Part shown: positions 11,800-23,000 of the stretch, one piece after another
Layout of the letters: the number at the start of each line of letters is the position of its first letter
Numbering within the stretch: position 1 is the first letter of the stretch
NCBI RefSeq assembly: GCF_052857255.1
Contig: NC_135498.1
Coordinates: 111,696,723-111,760,722, forward strand
Reading direction: 5' to 3'
DNA: 64,000 bases
DNA from: Amblyomma americanum
Taxonomy: Eukaryota > Arthropoda > Arachnida > Ixodida > Ixodidae
Translations under genes and position numbers: made by a program
The notes under the pieces: model-generated
The model's database searches: none
Seen by the model: only the letters and a program-made list of their open reading frames with translations
Told to the model about the DNA's origin: nothing

Positions 11800-13045
11800 G
11801 CAAGCAGTCACAGTGCCTATCAGCTGCAGAAAACGTAATGAATGTGTAGAGGGTCATAAAAACAAAAAAAGGATCACATTTGACACTGAAACGGGCTAAA
11901 AGTGATAGAAGAAAAGCGAAGTATGAATCTTCAAAGCGAAGAATAATATAACAGGCCGAAAAAAAGCCAAAGAAGCGTGTTTAATTCGATGATTGTTAGA
12001 AGACAGAGAGATGCAAGGAGATGCATTAAAAGGTGAATGAAAAGAAGAACAGCATAAAACCTTCGGAGATGATTGAGTGCATCGAACAGTTGAGACCAGT
12101 GAAGATAATGAGTAACGTAAACATGATGAATAATTCATCAAAATCGAATACCGAAATAGGAATACCGAGGCATCACCAGCAAAATAAACTCCCTCTTTTT
12201 GATCAAGTATGCTTCTTTGACTTCACGGGAAACACAATCGCGGCTTCTATCTAAAGCAACAGTTTCGTCAAGAAGGGGCATGTCCTAGTGGTCTCAGGAA
12301 CCCGTACAGTGTAGCGGCAGCGGTGGAAGGTTCATGTTCCATGAAACGCTCATGCAAACATGGCACCGTTTGACCAATGTAAGCTTTACCACTTTACATG
12401 CGAGAGGTATCTGATAACTAACCCTTTCAGTAAATTTTACATACTATAGGGTAAGTTTGCTATCTATTGTTGTCAGAAGAAAGAAAAGGAAAGTGCACAG
12501 GCCTGCTCACTCGCTCAAGCCGAGCCACAATCGCTACCGCGTGCAGATAGTAGGAGAGTTGAAAGATGGGATAGAAAGACAGGACAGTAAAGACGCGCTA
12601 AAGACAAGGCCGATCCCGGAGGTAGTGCAATACCGGGCCAACCGGTGGCGGGAGTGAAGCATCCATCAAACTCACCAACACATTTCCAAAAAATAAGTCC
12701 AATTGGACCCGTAACAGATACTCTACGGGGTCCGGACAAAAGCCTATAACTATCGGGTATGTTTTGTTCCGCAAGATTGTTGCTTTTTTTTTCAGTGTTT
12801 ATACGATGTCAACGAGCAGCCAGCTTTCAAGGAGCAGAAAAAAACAACAGGGACGTTGTGCTTAGAGGCCGCATTTTAAGATCTTAGGCTACACGGTGTT
12901 CGCTCGTAAGGAACAACTTCTGGCCTCTTTATTTCACCAGAAACCCGATTGTGCTTGCTCTTGACTTATTTTTTGAAAGAAGGTATCATTTAAAGCCGTC
13001 AGGATGCCTGTGGACCCTAAAGACAAGTGCAAGCTTCTGTGCTGG
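11800..13045. other. No recognisable feature
   Basis: AT-rich sequence with short ORFs only; no domain was recognised. Confidence 0.45.
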
Positions 13046-13052
13046 TGGTATG

Positions 13053-13253
13053 TTGGTGTATGGGGTTTAAGGTCCCAAAGCGACTCGGGACTGCTTGGTA
13101 AAGGGCTTTGGATAATTTTCACTGGATGGAGTTCTTCAACGTGCCCTGACATCGCAGAGTACATATGCCTCTAGCATTTCGCATCAATCTAAATGCGAAC
13201 GCCACGGCCGGGATCGAACCCACGTATTTCGGGTGAGCGGCCGAGCACCATAC
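13053..13253 (-). mobile_element. Decayed SINE of the GTTTATGGxGGTTTAACGTCCC-tail type
   Basis: It follows the same order as the better copies at 22797 and 28223: GTATGGGGTTTAAGGTCCC, GCGACTC, GGGCTTTGGATAATTTTC, TTCTTCAACGTGCCCTGACATCG, then the B box (minus strand GGGTTCGATCCC-like). Many substitutions mark it as an old copy. Confidence 0.7.
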
Positions 13254-13259
13254 TTAAGC

Positions 13260-15550
13260 TTGTTTGTATGGTATGACACCATGACTTCATAATGGCCGTT
13301 TGCAGACCTCATGTGGCAACGGCTCGCTTCATTTTTTAAGAGTGGGCTGATTCATAAGAGAAAAAAACCCTGCTGAGCCTGCGGACGATACAAACAGCAA
13401 AATTTATCTTTTGATATAGAGCATTCGAAGTCTAAAAATTGCAACTTTACACTTTCCGTAGCTCTTACCTAATTCCACCCATTTTTCGTGTTCTCTGAAA
13501 ATTCTTAAAACCTCAGTTGTCTTTTAACCCAATTTTAACGCAAGAGAACTAAGAGCCAAGTAAACAAGCAAAAAATGTTTTGCTCGAATACATACTGTAG
13601 ACAGGCGCGCATACCGACGCACAGCTTACTCCCTTCGCTGGCGCCACCATGCGGCCAGACTAGTTTAGAGCACACCATGTTAGCCTGATTAGGGCTAGCG
13701 GTCCCTCCTGATTATTCTGAATGCAAGCTCAGCAATAAAGTTCCCTAATGCAAGTTACCTTTGCGAATGAGCACTCACACTCCTTGCCTTGGCCTCACAG
13801 GCCTGGGTTCAGTGCTAGACGCCGGCCCAACGCAGGGTCAGGACTCTTCCACTGTTCGTCTCTTGGTGCTTTTTTGTAACGATAGCTACGTCACGGTAGC
13901 ATTTCGAGCCTTCAGCGTGGCGGCGCGCCACGCTGTCACGTGGCGCGGAGAAGCTGCCGGCGGCGCGGCGCCGTGGCTGATCACGTGGTTCGTCACGTGG
14001 TTCGTCACGAGACCAAGCTCCACTCAGCCAGCTGTAGCTATCACGTCACTCCAGGTTTAACCAGAGCTAAACCACCGCCAATTTTCTTTTTTTTTTCCAG
14101 CATCCATATCAAGGAACAAAAGTGACAAAATGCGAATGAATAGCCGGAGGAAACTCACCGCCTGTTCGCGGAGGACCACAGTGATCGCAAAAACAGGTAA
14201 AACCATCGGCAGTCTGTGAAATGCGTGTCTTTCACCTGTATACTTATAAGCAGTCACACGCAAAGCATGGATCATTGTGGAAGCCAGAGTTGGCGTGGGA
14301 AAATCAAAAGCCGGATTCACGAGTCTAAGTGTCATGCGTAACTACAATTCATCGTCAACTCGCACAGATGCGGTGCTTCGTGGGGCTGAAAAAATATCGC
14401 GAAAAATATCTTTATAAATTTAACAAAATATTATAATTTTTCTTAATTTTTATGGACATGTGCCTCAAAAAGTGCCGAAAAATTGGCTGGAGCTTGGCGC
14501 ATGATAGCTTTAGATGCTCATCGGCCACTGAACCCAACACAGCCCGCATAAACGTGGTGCTAACATTGGGCGTTCACAAGGATATGGCGGAAACAAAAAG
14601 AACTGGTGACCAAAAAGCGCCTTCTGTTTCACACTTTTGTAACTGCTCGTTACTCTAGAAATACGTTGCACTATAAACCCGGAAAGGTGTCAGTCGGACT
14701 CCCTTACTCACTTTATTTTGAAAATTCTCAGCGGACGAGAGACGCTCCCGTCGTGGAGTTGGTTACAAAAATAACAGGAGATGACAGAATGGAGTAATAG
14801 TCATGTGAAGTGCCCGTAAACGACACTGTTTGATAAACAGTTGCAGTGGAGGCACAGCCAATGGCATTTATACCCAACATGCAACGCAATCTGCTTTGCA
14901 AAGCTGTTCAGGTGACTACCATGTGCAAATAAAACAGACTTGTGGCACGTGAGGATGAAGAAAGGAAGTTGCAGTAATAAAGACACGAAAGTGCAACGAC
15001 GAGTGAACGGTCAGCACCACGTGCCTTCGTCTCACGAGATGACATGGTTGTAAACCCGAACACGCGCACCGGTCCCGGCGTCACGTAAGGCTACGATGAC
15101 CAAGCGCGCACTGTTTGTTTATATCGACATGCAGGTACGTGCTCCAGCGGGGAGTGCCCACCGCTTTGGCTTGCCGAACACGACCCCATCTCCTCTGCGC
15201 ACGCTCAGCCAGCAACCGCCGGCCGCTTGTCCCCACAGTCGGCCGACCTCCAGCGTTCGATTCTAAGAAGCTCAGCGGGTGGTGTACGTGCGAGTGTATG
15301 TGGCAGGCTGGGCCAGCTTTGTTTATGTTGCGGATTTGGGACGAAGAAAAACCGATTCCCCCCCCCCCCCCCCCCCCAATTCAGAACAGTTCTGGGAAAT
15401 CAAGAAGAAAACAAAAACTACGACGACAAGGTGCTCGACGGGAAGGGTGATTCGACGACGTAAGACAATATAACGGCAGCATCAACGGCAACTCAACAAA
15501 CGCTGCCGCGTAGAGCTACGACAACAACTAAAAGAGGATTAAACGTGACC
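13260..15550. other. Intergenic DNA with a CACGTG cluster and GC-rich patches
   Basis: CACGTG palindromes occur at 13937, 13982 and 13993, the last two inside a tandem GGTTCGTCACGTGGTTCGTCACG. A GC-rich patch at 15.03-15.33 kb is followed by a 20-bp C-run at 15358-15377. No gene is supported. Confidence 0.4.
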
Positions 15551-16480
15551 AGTGGGCATTGCGAAAAGGTAGGTCAAACGACAGAGCTTCAACGTACGGG
15601 TAAAAAAAAAAGTTTTATGCTTGTCCTACCTACGTGCGTAGCGATGTTTGAAAGAAGCGGAAAACGAGTTTTTCTTCCCTCCGGATGAGTTGGCAGAGGA
15701 GCTTTCGAGGAAAATAATTCCATGCGCTGAATGCGAGCAGGGATGCGACCCTCTCTGCTTCGAGGACGGCGTCGGAATCGCTTATCGGGCTGCTGCAAAA
15801 ACTTTTCAATAGCACTCGGCCGTGGATAGGGCCAATGCAGGTGGGGAATGACAAAAGAAATGGTTTAGAGAAACGGGAGAAAGGAATGATAATCAAAAGT
15901 GTCCAAAGGCCGCTGCTAAAGCGTTGGGGAAAGTGTGCGCAGGAACAAACAAGGCAAACAGCGAGAGGCAAAATTACGAGCCCATGGAGAATGCAGGCAG
16001 AGATAACCAGGTGGCTCCAGGTTGTGAGAACTTAGAAGTCAGTGACTCAGAAGTAGTTCTTGAAAATAAAACGTAAAAGAAAAAAGAATGAGTAGGTTTT
16101 TCAAGGGGATTTTTGTTCCGGCGTGCATCTCGCGCATCGGTGGACGAGCACTATGACGCGATTTCGCAAATACGCGGAACGTTCGGATCGTTTCTCGATT
16201 CCATCGCTCTGCCGAAAGGACGTTCCTCTTCCTGGAAAATTCTCTGAGCGCCTTCGCGTACACACAGGTTGGCGGCGTATTTCCAGGTAGGCGGCGAAGG
16301 TTCATCTTCGTCACATCGCCTCTGAGCTACTCGTGTGCATAGGACGCGAGTGTAGGAAGGCATAACGAATAAACAGCGCTAAAGACGAGGACGAAGAGTA
16401 AACAGGAGTAAACCAACTAGCCCAGTTCTTCTCTATTTTAGGAAGGCGGCAGCACTGGAATTCCCGGAATCATGATAGAA
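15550..16480. other. No recognisable feature
   Basis: Mixed composition with overlapping short ORFs on both strands. None has a known domain. Confidence 0.4.
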
Positions 16481-16842
16481 ATTAGAGCTAGGTGATAAGT
16501 AGGAGGCAGGTTGCTTCCACAGCATACTGGAAAGCTATCTCAGGAGATGAAAGTTGAAACGCCAAAGCATAAAGGCGCCTATCTACGAAGACGTAATGTA
16601 ACTGGCAGAGGTATTAAATTTATTCAATAAGCTCAAGTTAGCCGCAATAATGAAGTTTAATATGAATAGAATCGAGAATGCTCTAAAGAATGGCGGTAGC
16701 CTAAAAGCGGTGAAGGGAAAACTAGGCATAGGTAAAAACCCGATGTATGCGTTAAGGAACAAACGCGAGAATTGTCTTTAGCAATATGATAAAGATAGTT
16801 ATATGAATAAGATAGCAATATGAATAAGATAGTTAGGCGGCT

Positions 16843-16900
16843 CCTCGGATCCAATGGCGGCGCCTCCGGCCGCCGCCATTGCACCCGTGGAGCCACCGAA
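16843..16900. repeat. Small GC-rich palindrome inserted in the LINE
   Basis: An imperfect inverted repeat of about 24 bp per arm (CTCCTCGGATCCAATGGCGG paired with the complement of CCGCCATTGCACCCGTGGAG) lies within the LINE. It interrupts the expected sequence between the ATAGTTA and TTCTACACA blocks. Confidence 0.45.
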
Positions 16901-17828
16901 GTGTTCTACACAAATCTATACAATACTCAATGCAATCAGGAGGTTAATGAGAGAGGCAGTAGGGCACATCACTGGGACATCCCGCCAGTAAGGAAAGAGG
17001 AAGAAAAGAAAGTTTTATGACGAATGCAAAGGGGGAACGCAGCTGGTAAGGATCAGGTAACAGCAGATCTGTTGAAGGACGGAGGGTAGATTGTGCTAGG
17101 AAAATTAGCCATCTCGTATATGCAATTCCTTACGATCTCGAGAGTACCAGACGTTTTGGAAGAACGCTGTCATCTTGATCTATAAGAAAGGAGATGTAAA
17201 GGACATGAAAAATTAGGCGGAACAGCTTATCGTCCACTGCCTATAAGTTATTTACTAAGGCAATCGCTAACAGGGTCCGGACAACCTTAGACTTCAATCA
17301 ACCAAATGACCAGGTAGACTTTCGTAAAGGGTACTCGACAATAGACCATATTCACACTACGGATGAGGTGATAGAGAAATGCGCATAGTATGATCGAGCG
17401 CTATATATAGCCGTTATAGGTTAGGAAAAGGCATTTGACTCAGTCGAATTTTTAGCCGTCATGCAGCCATTGCGGAATCAGGGTGTATATGAGCCTTATT
17501 TGAAAATACTGGAAGGTATATACCGACGGCACAGCTACTATTGTGTTTCATAAAGTCAGCAATAAGATTCCAATAACGAAGGGTGTTAGGCATGGAGACA
17601 ATATCGCCAGTGCTATTCGCCGCCTGTTTACAGCAGGTGTTCTGAGGCCTGGACTGGGAACAGTTGCGGATAAGTGTTAATGGAGAATTCCTTAGTAGCC
17701 TGTGATTCACTGATGAGATTACCTAAGTCACTGCTGTAGAACATGATCATTGTATCAAACATGATATATGATGAACTGCAAAAGCATGATCAATTAGTTA
17801 TACAGGAAGACCAGAGCGGTGAGCCTAA

Positions 17829-18369
17829 GAAGTCATCTTTTTACCACGGGAACTCGATCTACACGTTCCGAGCATTCTTAGCAACTTCAAGTTATCGTCC
17901 TGTGCGGCCGATTTTCCTAATTTATATCGGATTAAATTTTTCGGCTCTCTCTTTTTTTGGACTCAACGGTGAAGGTAGCAGGAGTGAGGCAGAGCTTGGA
18001 GTACCTTTAATGCCATTCCCGTGGGTGCTTCGATTTCGCTCCTATGCTTTAATTTAAGGTTTCTGTTAAAGAGTTTGTCGCAGGCAACATAGCAGAAAAT
18101 TAGGCCCCAAAATAAAACTAACTGTTGACTCTTTGATTTACGTATCACTGCGCTGATGGCAGAGCGGCAAACCGCAACTGTACTGGCTGAAAGCATTCCA
18201 CGCGTTGGTTGACTCCTCCTACCTTCAGCGCTGAGTTAAAGAAAAGGTGGGAGCCGGGACGTTTAATTCAATTTAAGTTAGGAAAATTGGCCGCAAAGGA
18301 AAGTAATTCGAAGTTTCTAAGACTGCTTGGAACGTGTAGATCGAGTTCTCGCAGTAAAAAGACGACTTC
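17829..18369. mobile_element. 541-bp fold-back/MITE with TIRs of about 200 bp
   Basis: The ends GAAGTCATCTTTTTACCACG and, in reverse complement, GAAGTCGTCTTTTTACTGCG start arms that stay alignable for about 200 bp each (shared blocks AACTCGATCTACACGTTCC, TGCGGCC and ATTTTCCTAA, GGTGAAGGTAG / GCTGAAGGTAG). Arm identity is high at the tips and lower inward. There is no transposase ORF. It sits within the RTE-like LINE, so it is younger than that copy; no clear target duplication was found. Confidence 0.85.
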
Positions 18370-18789
18370 AGATTCATCTTTAGCGCACCTTTAGGTTACG
18401 GACACCCCAGCGAGCTGCGGAAAGAAAAATGATAAGCGTAACGCTCAGATACAGAAAGAGGGCAGTGTGGGTCAGAGATCAAACAAGGGTTAATGACATC
18501 GTAGTAGAAATCAAGAAGAAATGGGCGTGGGCGGGGCATTTAATGTGAAGGCAAGATAGCCGATGGTCCTTAAGAGTAAGGGAGTGGATTCCAAGAGAAA
18601 CCACGCGTAGCAGAGGACGGCTGACAGGCGGGTAGATGATCGAGATTAAGAAGTTTGAGAGGATAGGGTGGCTGCAGCTGGAAAAAGACAGGGTTAATTA
18701 GACAGATATGGGAGAAGCCTTTGTCCTGCAGTGGGCGTAGTCAGGCTGATGACGATGATGTAGACGATGATGATGTTATAGCTTCACAG

Positions 18790-19915
18790 ATATAGCACAT
18801 CAGATCCAATGGCCTGAAAGGTTAGCGCCCCGATTTCCTGTCAGCCTTAATGAACATGCGAGCCTTTAATTTGCTCTCGACTGACACCAAACTTTTGCGA
18901 GAGTTCGGACTTATATCCATCTATGAGGCTCAAAGTCTCTGCGCGAAATTTTTTTTCCTATAAGAACAAAATCATTTTGGTGGCCAACATTGACCGAGGG
19001 TTTTACATGACGGGACATTTCTTGCCTTGGGCAAGGGTAGAGGTTGCTGAAAAAGCCTACCTCAAAAAAACTACTTGCTGAAAAAGTTTAGAGTTTCCAG
19101 CCATGCAGGCAAGCTAGGGGAAATATATAATAAGAAAGCCATCCACTGGCGTCAAAAAAACAACGAATATTTACGTACTCGATTTTTGGCCCGGCCTTGT
19201 TAGCTTCACAGTTCGCCAGTACACGTTATGCTCGCAATATTCGTGGCACTGTTTGGACTTTCCGAACTTGGAGCTTTGAACTTCCTGAACTATGTAGAAA
19301 TAATGTAGAAAGCGTAAAGTTCTGCCCCATATTTTCTTCCAAATATGGCACCAGCTAGGTATGCTGGGATACTAGGATTAGAAAGCGCACACAAGACAAG
19401 ATAAGACTTTCAATGGAGAGCGTCATAGCACCGCGCAATGATGCCTTGCCAACGCTGGGCTCTCGCGTCAATGTTTGGTACTGTCAGATTTGGGTACTGG
19501 CCGATCAATGTGGCCAGGCAATGAATAGGAATGAGTGCCGCCGCGAATGCGATAGTTGCAGGTCACGCCATAATCGTGGCTTCAATGCGCTCCTTTTGGT
19601 TGCCATCTATTGACAGAGAAACAAGTGTCAGTGGTCGGAACGCGCCCTACTGAAGCGTTTTGAGCTTTTCTGCAGCACCCAGTAGATGCCACTTTGCAGG
19701 CTAGAATATTTAATCGCACTTCTCAAACGCGTATATTTAGAAAACATCGAGTACAATGCCACGGAAGAATAAATCAGCTGCAACACGAAGCGTTATAATA
19801 AGGCGGCCAGGTACTCCCGTGTGCAATGTTTACGCGAGAAAGAAATAATGAGGCCTCAACTGCAAAAACTGAGTAAAAATAAAGAAGTCGATATGCAAAG
19901 TTGATGCACAGCATC
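18790..19915. other. Intergenic DNA downstream of the SLC13 stop codon
   Basis: It presumably includes the SLC13 3' UTR near 19.7-19.92 kb. No other feature was seen. Confidence 0.4.
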
Positions 19916-19921
19916 GTGCTG

Positions 19922-20068
19922 TCATTGGTCGACGTAGAGAATGGCGTGCGTCTTGTTTAGCGGCAGGATTGGTGCTGACGGTAGCGTAAATGGTCCAGAG
20001 AATACAATCTGGTACCAGACCAGGCAGGTGAGCACACTGGCAATCAGGTTCAGGGTGGAAGGAACCAC
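19922..20068 (-). CDS. SLC13 terminal exon i
   Basis: Acceptor cttcttccttgcag, then VVPSTLNLIASVLTCLVWYQ and IVFSGPFTLPSAPILPLNKT and HAILYVDQ before TGA. The N-terminal part is the last membrane helix of SLC13 proteins (GxxMNxIGVxxxxLxxxTW), and the tail carries one N-K-T sequon, which in this family lies outside the cell. The phase-0 start fits the previous exon. No AATAAA was seen on the minus strand close downstream, so the 3' UTR end is not defined. Confidence 0.87.
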   Translation of the reverse strand: MVPSTLNLIASVLTCLVWYQIVFSGPFTLPSAPILPLNKTHAILYVDQ

Positions 20069-23000
20069 CTGCAAGGAAGAAAAGGAGTGCGATCAACAAG
20101 AGAAAAAAAGACAAAAAGAGCACAACTATTCCGCTTTTAGATTAAGACAAGGATATGCACTGGTGGGAGCAGACGCTGTCCAACACTGTGAATACTACTT
20201 GAAGCTTACATTGGAAATGCATTTAACCAAATTAGCCTGAGCGCCTGCTGTAAATAAGCGCATCAGGTTATGTCCATTTGTTTTCCAAGAGGGACAAATA
20301 AACCTTGCTTTCTTGTCCTCTAACTGAAGTGTAGCGTCTGAATTATATTATAGCGCTATTCCGCAGTTCACAACACATAACACCAGGTAGGCTGGTTCAC
20401 AGATAAGCGATTTCGTGGCCACCGTACTCCGGAGAGCGCCGCTCACTAGTAGCCTGCAAGACTGTCGGCGTTGATGCATGATGAGGTTCTGGAGGACTGC
20501 TTTACGTTCGGTTTTTAGTATGCAGTAAAGCATCGCTTTGTACGTGTATAGCGGCCAAAACAATAAGCGGTGAGGGCTTGAGGTGGGTAGAGTGAACTTG
20601 CCATGTCTGTGAAGAGCAGGTCCGAGTAGTGGTAGACCATGAGGTTGGCAGACGACGCACTGGGCAGCACGAATGAAAAACAGGACGCGGTGGCCAGCGG
20701 CCAGGCGTAGTACAGCGGTGGCACACGGTCCATGTGAGCCTGCCAGGGGATTGGAATGATGAACATCATCGGTCCTACGCCTGGAGGTTCTTTTTAAAGA
20801 CGTTGATATTGGCCAAGGCTAAATTATTTATTTTATTTGGAATACTGCTATTCCCATCAGAGGGGTTTAACAAGGTAGAAAATTACATCAACCAAGAGAT
20901 GTTAAAGCGAGATCATTGAGAGTCGCACAAGAAAGAACTCATAGAAAAAACATTCAAGCCTTAAAGTTAAACAATATAAAAGATTAAATGTGCAAGTCTA
21001 CAAAATATACAAGCCAAGAATATGCGCATACAGAAACCGAGAGAAAATGTTCAAGGTTCACGCTCCAAACAAAATCAGGAACGCATCAACAACGTTTCCT
21101 TGAATTATGTGACTATATAATTTATCCCCACTTTATGCCATGCGATGAGGGGCAGAATATCTTCATCCATTGTTGCTGGCATGGAAATAGAGCAATGTAT
21201 GCGCAGAGCGGTTTTATGTAACATAGCAGTGTAAGACTGGCCTTCGGCTTTGGAACCCTCAGAGGCTGGCGCTTAACGAAGAAGACGACGAGAAGCGCTG
21301 AACGCTCCGTCGCTCGTGCGTGCTCTGGACTGACCGCTGCCTCTGATCCGTGCCTGGACTGTACCGCTGGTTGTTCGCGACGTAGTTCTTTGCAAGACGT
21401 TCCTTATTACAGCCGGACGAAAATACGATAAACTTTGAGGTGTCAAAATTCAGTTCCCTTTTGGTTATTTTAAACAAAGGACAAAAGACAAAATCTAGAA
21501 AGCAGCTTTAAGCGTGGGGTCCCACTCCGGCTGAGCGAATGCTCCATTTTAGGCTACGTTCGCGCGAGCGCTCTGCGAGTTTTCATGTTCAAACAGCACA
21601 ATGTAAAGAGCATTCAAAAGCTTAATTTACAGTCTGTCAATCGATGCACACCGCTGTAGCTATCTGCATTATCAACTGCGCAGAGATAGTATTGCAGGAA
21701 ACAATAGTCAGTAGTTTTGGTGCTATGACCTACTTCAGGGAACAATTCTGCAAAACAAAAACTACTTTAGGACAGTTTCGTTTAGCCTACGTGTACACTA
21801 GATGTTTATCTAGTACAATGTAGTCCCAGAATGTGCGTTTGTTGAATTGTGTTCAGCAACGCGTTGGCTCCGCCCACATTTTCGGTTTTTAAAATTTGGC
21901 GCCACAGGTTGCCTTGGCTCAGTCCACTTTTTGGACTTTTTTGGCTCTAATTAATTATATAACCACTGTATTGACATTTTTTTGCGCAGCATCCTCACAC
22001 CGTCCTCTTTCGATTACAACCATTTGTTTCATCCAAATTTTGGTCATGAATATCTGCTATATATGGGGGTGCAAAGCATCAATATTTTTACCACTTGGGG
22101 TGAACAGCATACTGGTGCAGTGTGCGAAATTTTTTCAACATATCTTTATTAGTTTTAACTAATGAAGACAAGTTGACTTAACTTCGCACACTGCACCAGT
22201 ATATTGGAGGTCTCAGGTGGTCGAAATTATTCCAGAGACCTCCACTACGGCACCTCTTCCTTCATTCACTCCCTTCTTTATCTCTTTCCTTACTGTGTGG
22301 TTCGGGTGTCCACCGAGATATGTGAGACAGTTAGTGCGTCATCTCCTTCCTTCAAAAACCAATTCTCTCCAAGTGGTAAAAAGTTTAATGCAGTGCACCC
22401 CAACACCCAGCTGATATTAATGACCAAAATAACCACATTCTGCTATATTTAATACGCCGGCGATCAAATACAATTCACCGAACGGAACTGTCGTAGATGA
22501 AGTAGTTTTTTCAGAATTGTTCTCTGAAGTAGGTCACATCAACAACACTACTGACTTTGTCATCTTCAGTAAAATCTTTTGTGCAGTTGATAATGCGGAT
22601 AGAGTGTAGTTGTGTGCATAGATTGACAGAATGTACATTACGCTTCCGCATAATGTCTGCATTGACTTTTTGAACAAGAAAAACAGGGAGAACGATCGTG
22701 CGAACGTAGGCTGAAATGGAGCACTCCCTCAGCCGGAACAGAATCAAGTTTTAGCCTTAATCAAGTTTTAGAAATGCGCTGAAAAACGGACTGCATTTGG
22801 TTTGGTTCATGGTTTATGGGTGTTTAACGTCCCAAAGCGACTCAGTCTATGAGGGACGCCGTAGTGAAGGGCTCCAGAAATTTCGACCACCTGGCGTTCT
22901 TTAACGTACACTGACATCGCACAGTACACCGGCCTCTAGAATTTCGCCTCCATCGGAATGCGACCGCCGCGGCCGGAATCGAACCTGCGTCTTTCGGGTC

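Larger units (their letters stand above)
16480..18785 (+). pseudogene. Decayed RTE-like LINE interrupted by a TIR element
   Basis: The reading-frame remnants run in the order of an RTE-type ORF2: KLGIGKNPMYALR near 16720; then the equivalents of DQVTADLLKDGG near 17055, LIYKKGDVKDMKN near 17180 and FTKAIANRVRTTLDF near 17253; then KGYSTIDHIHTTDEVIEKC near 17326, EKAFDSVEF near 17425 and KILEGIYRRHSYY near 17504. The 3' end contains RVNDIVVEIKKKWAW-like sequence at 18488 and a GATGATGATG tail at 18745. Several stops and frameshifts are present, and a 541-bp element splits it at 17829. Confidence 0.85.

Noticed and set aside
18735..18775. GATGATGATG tract as a stand-alone microsatellite
   Set aside because: It is the normal 3' tail of the RTE-like LINE.
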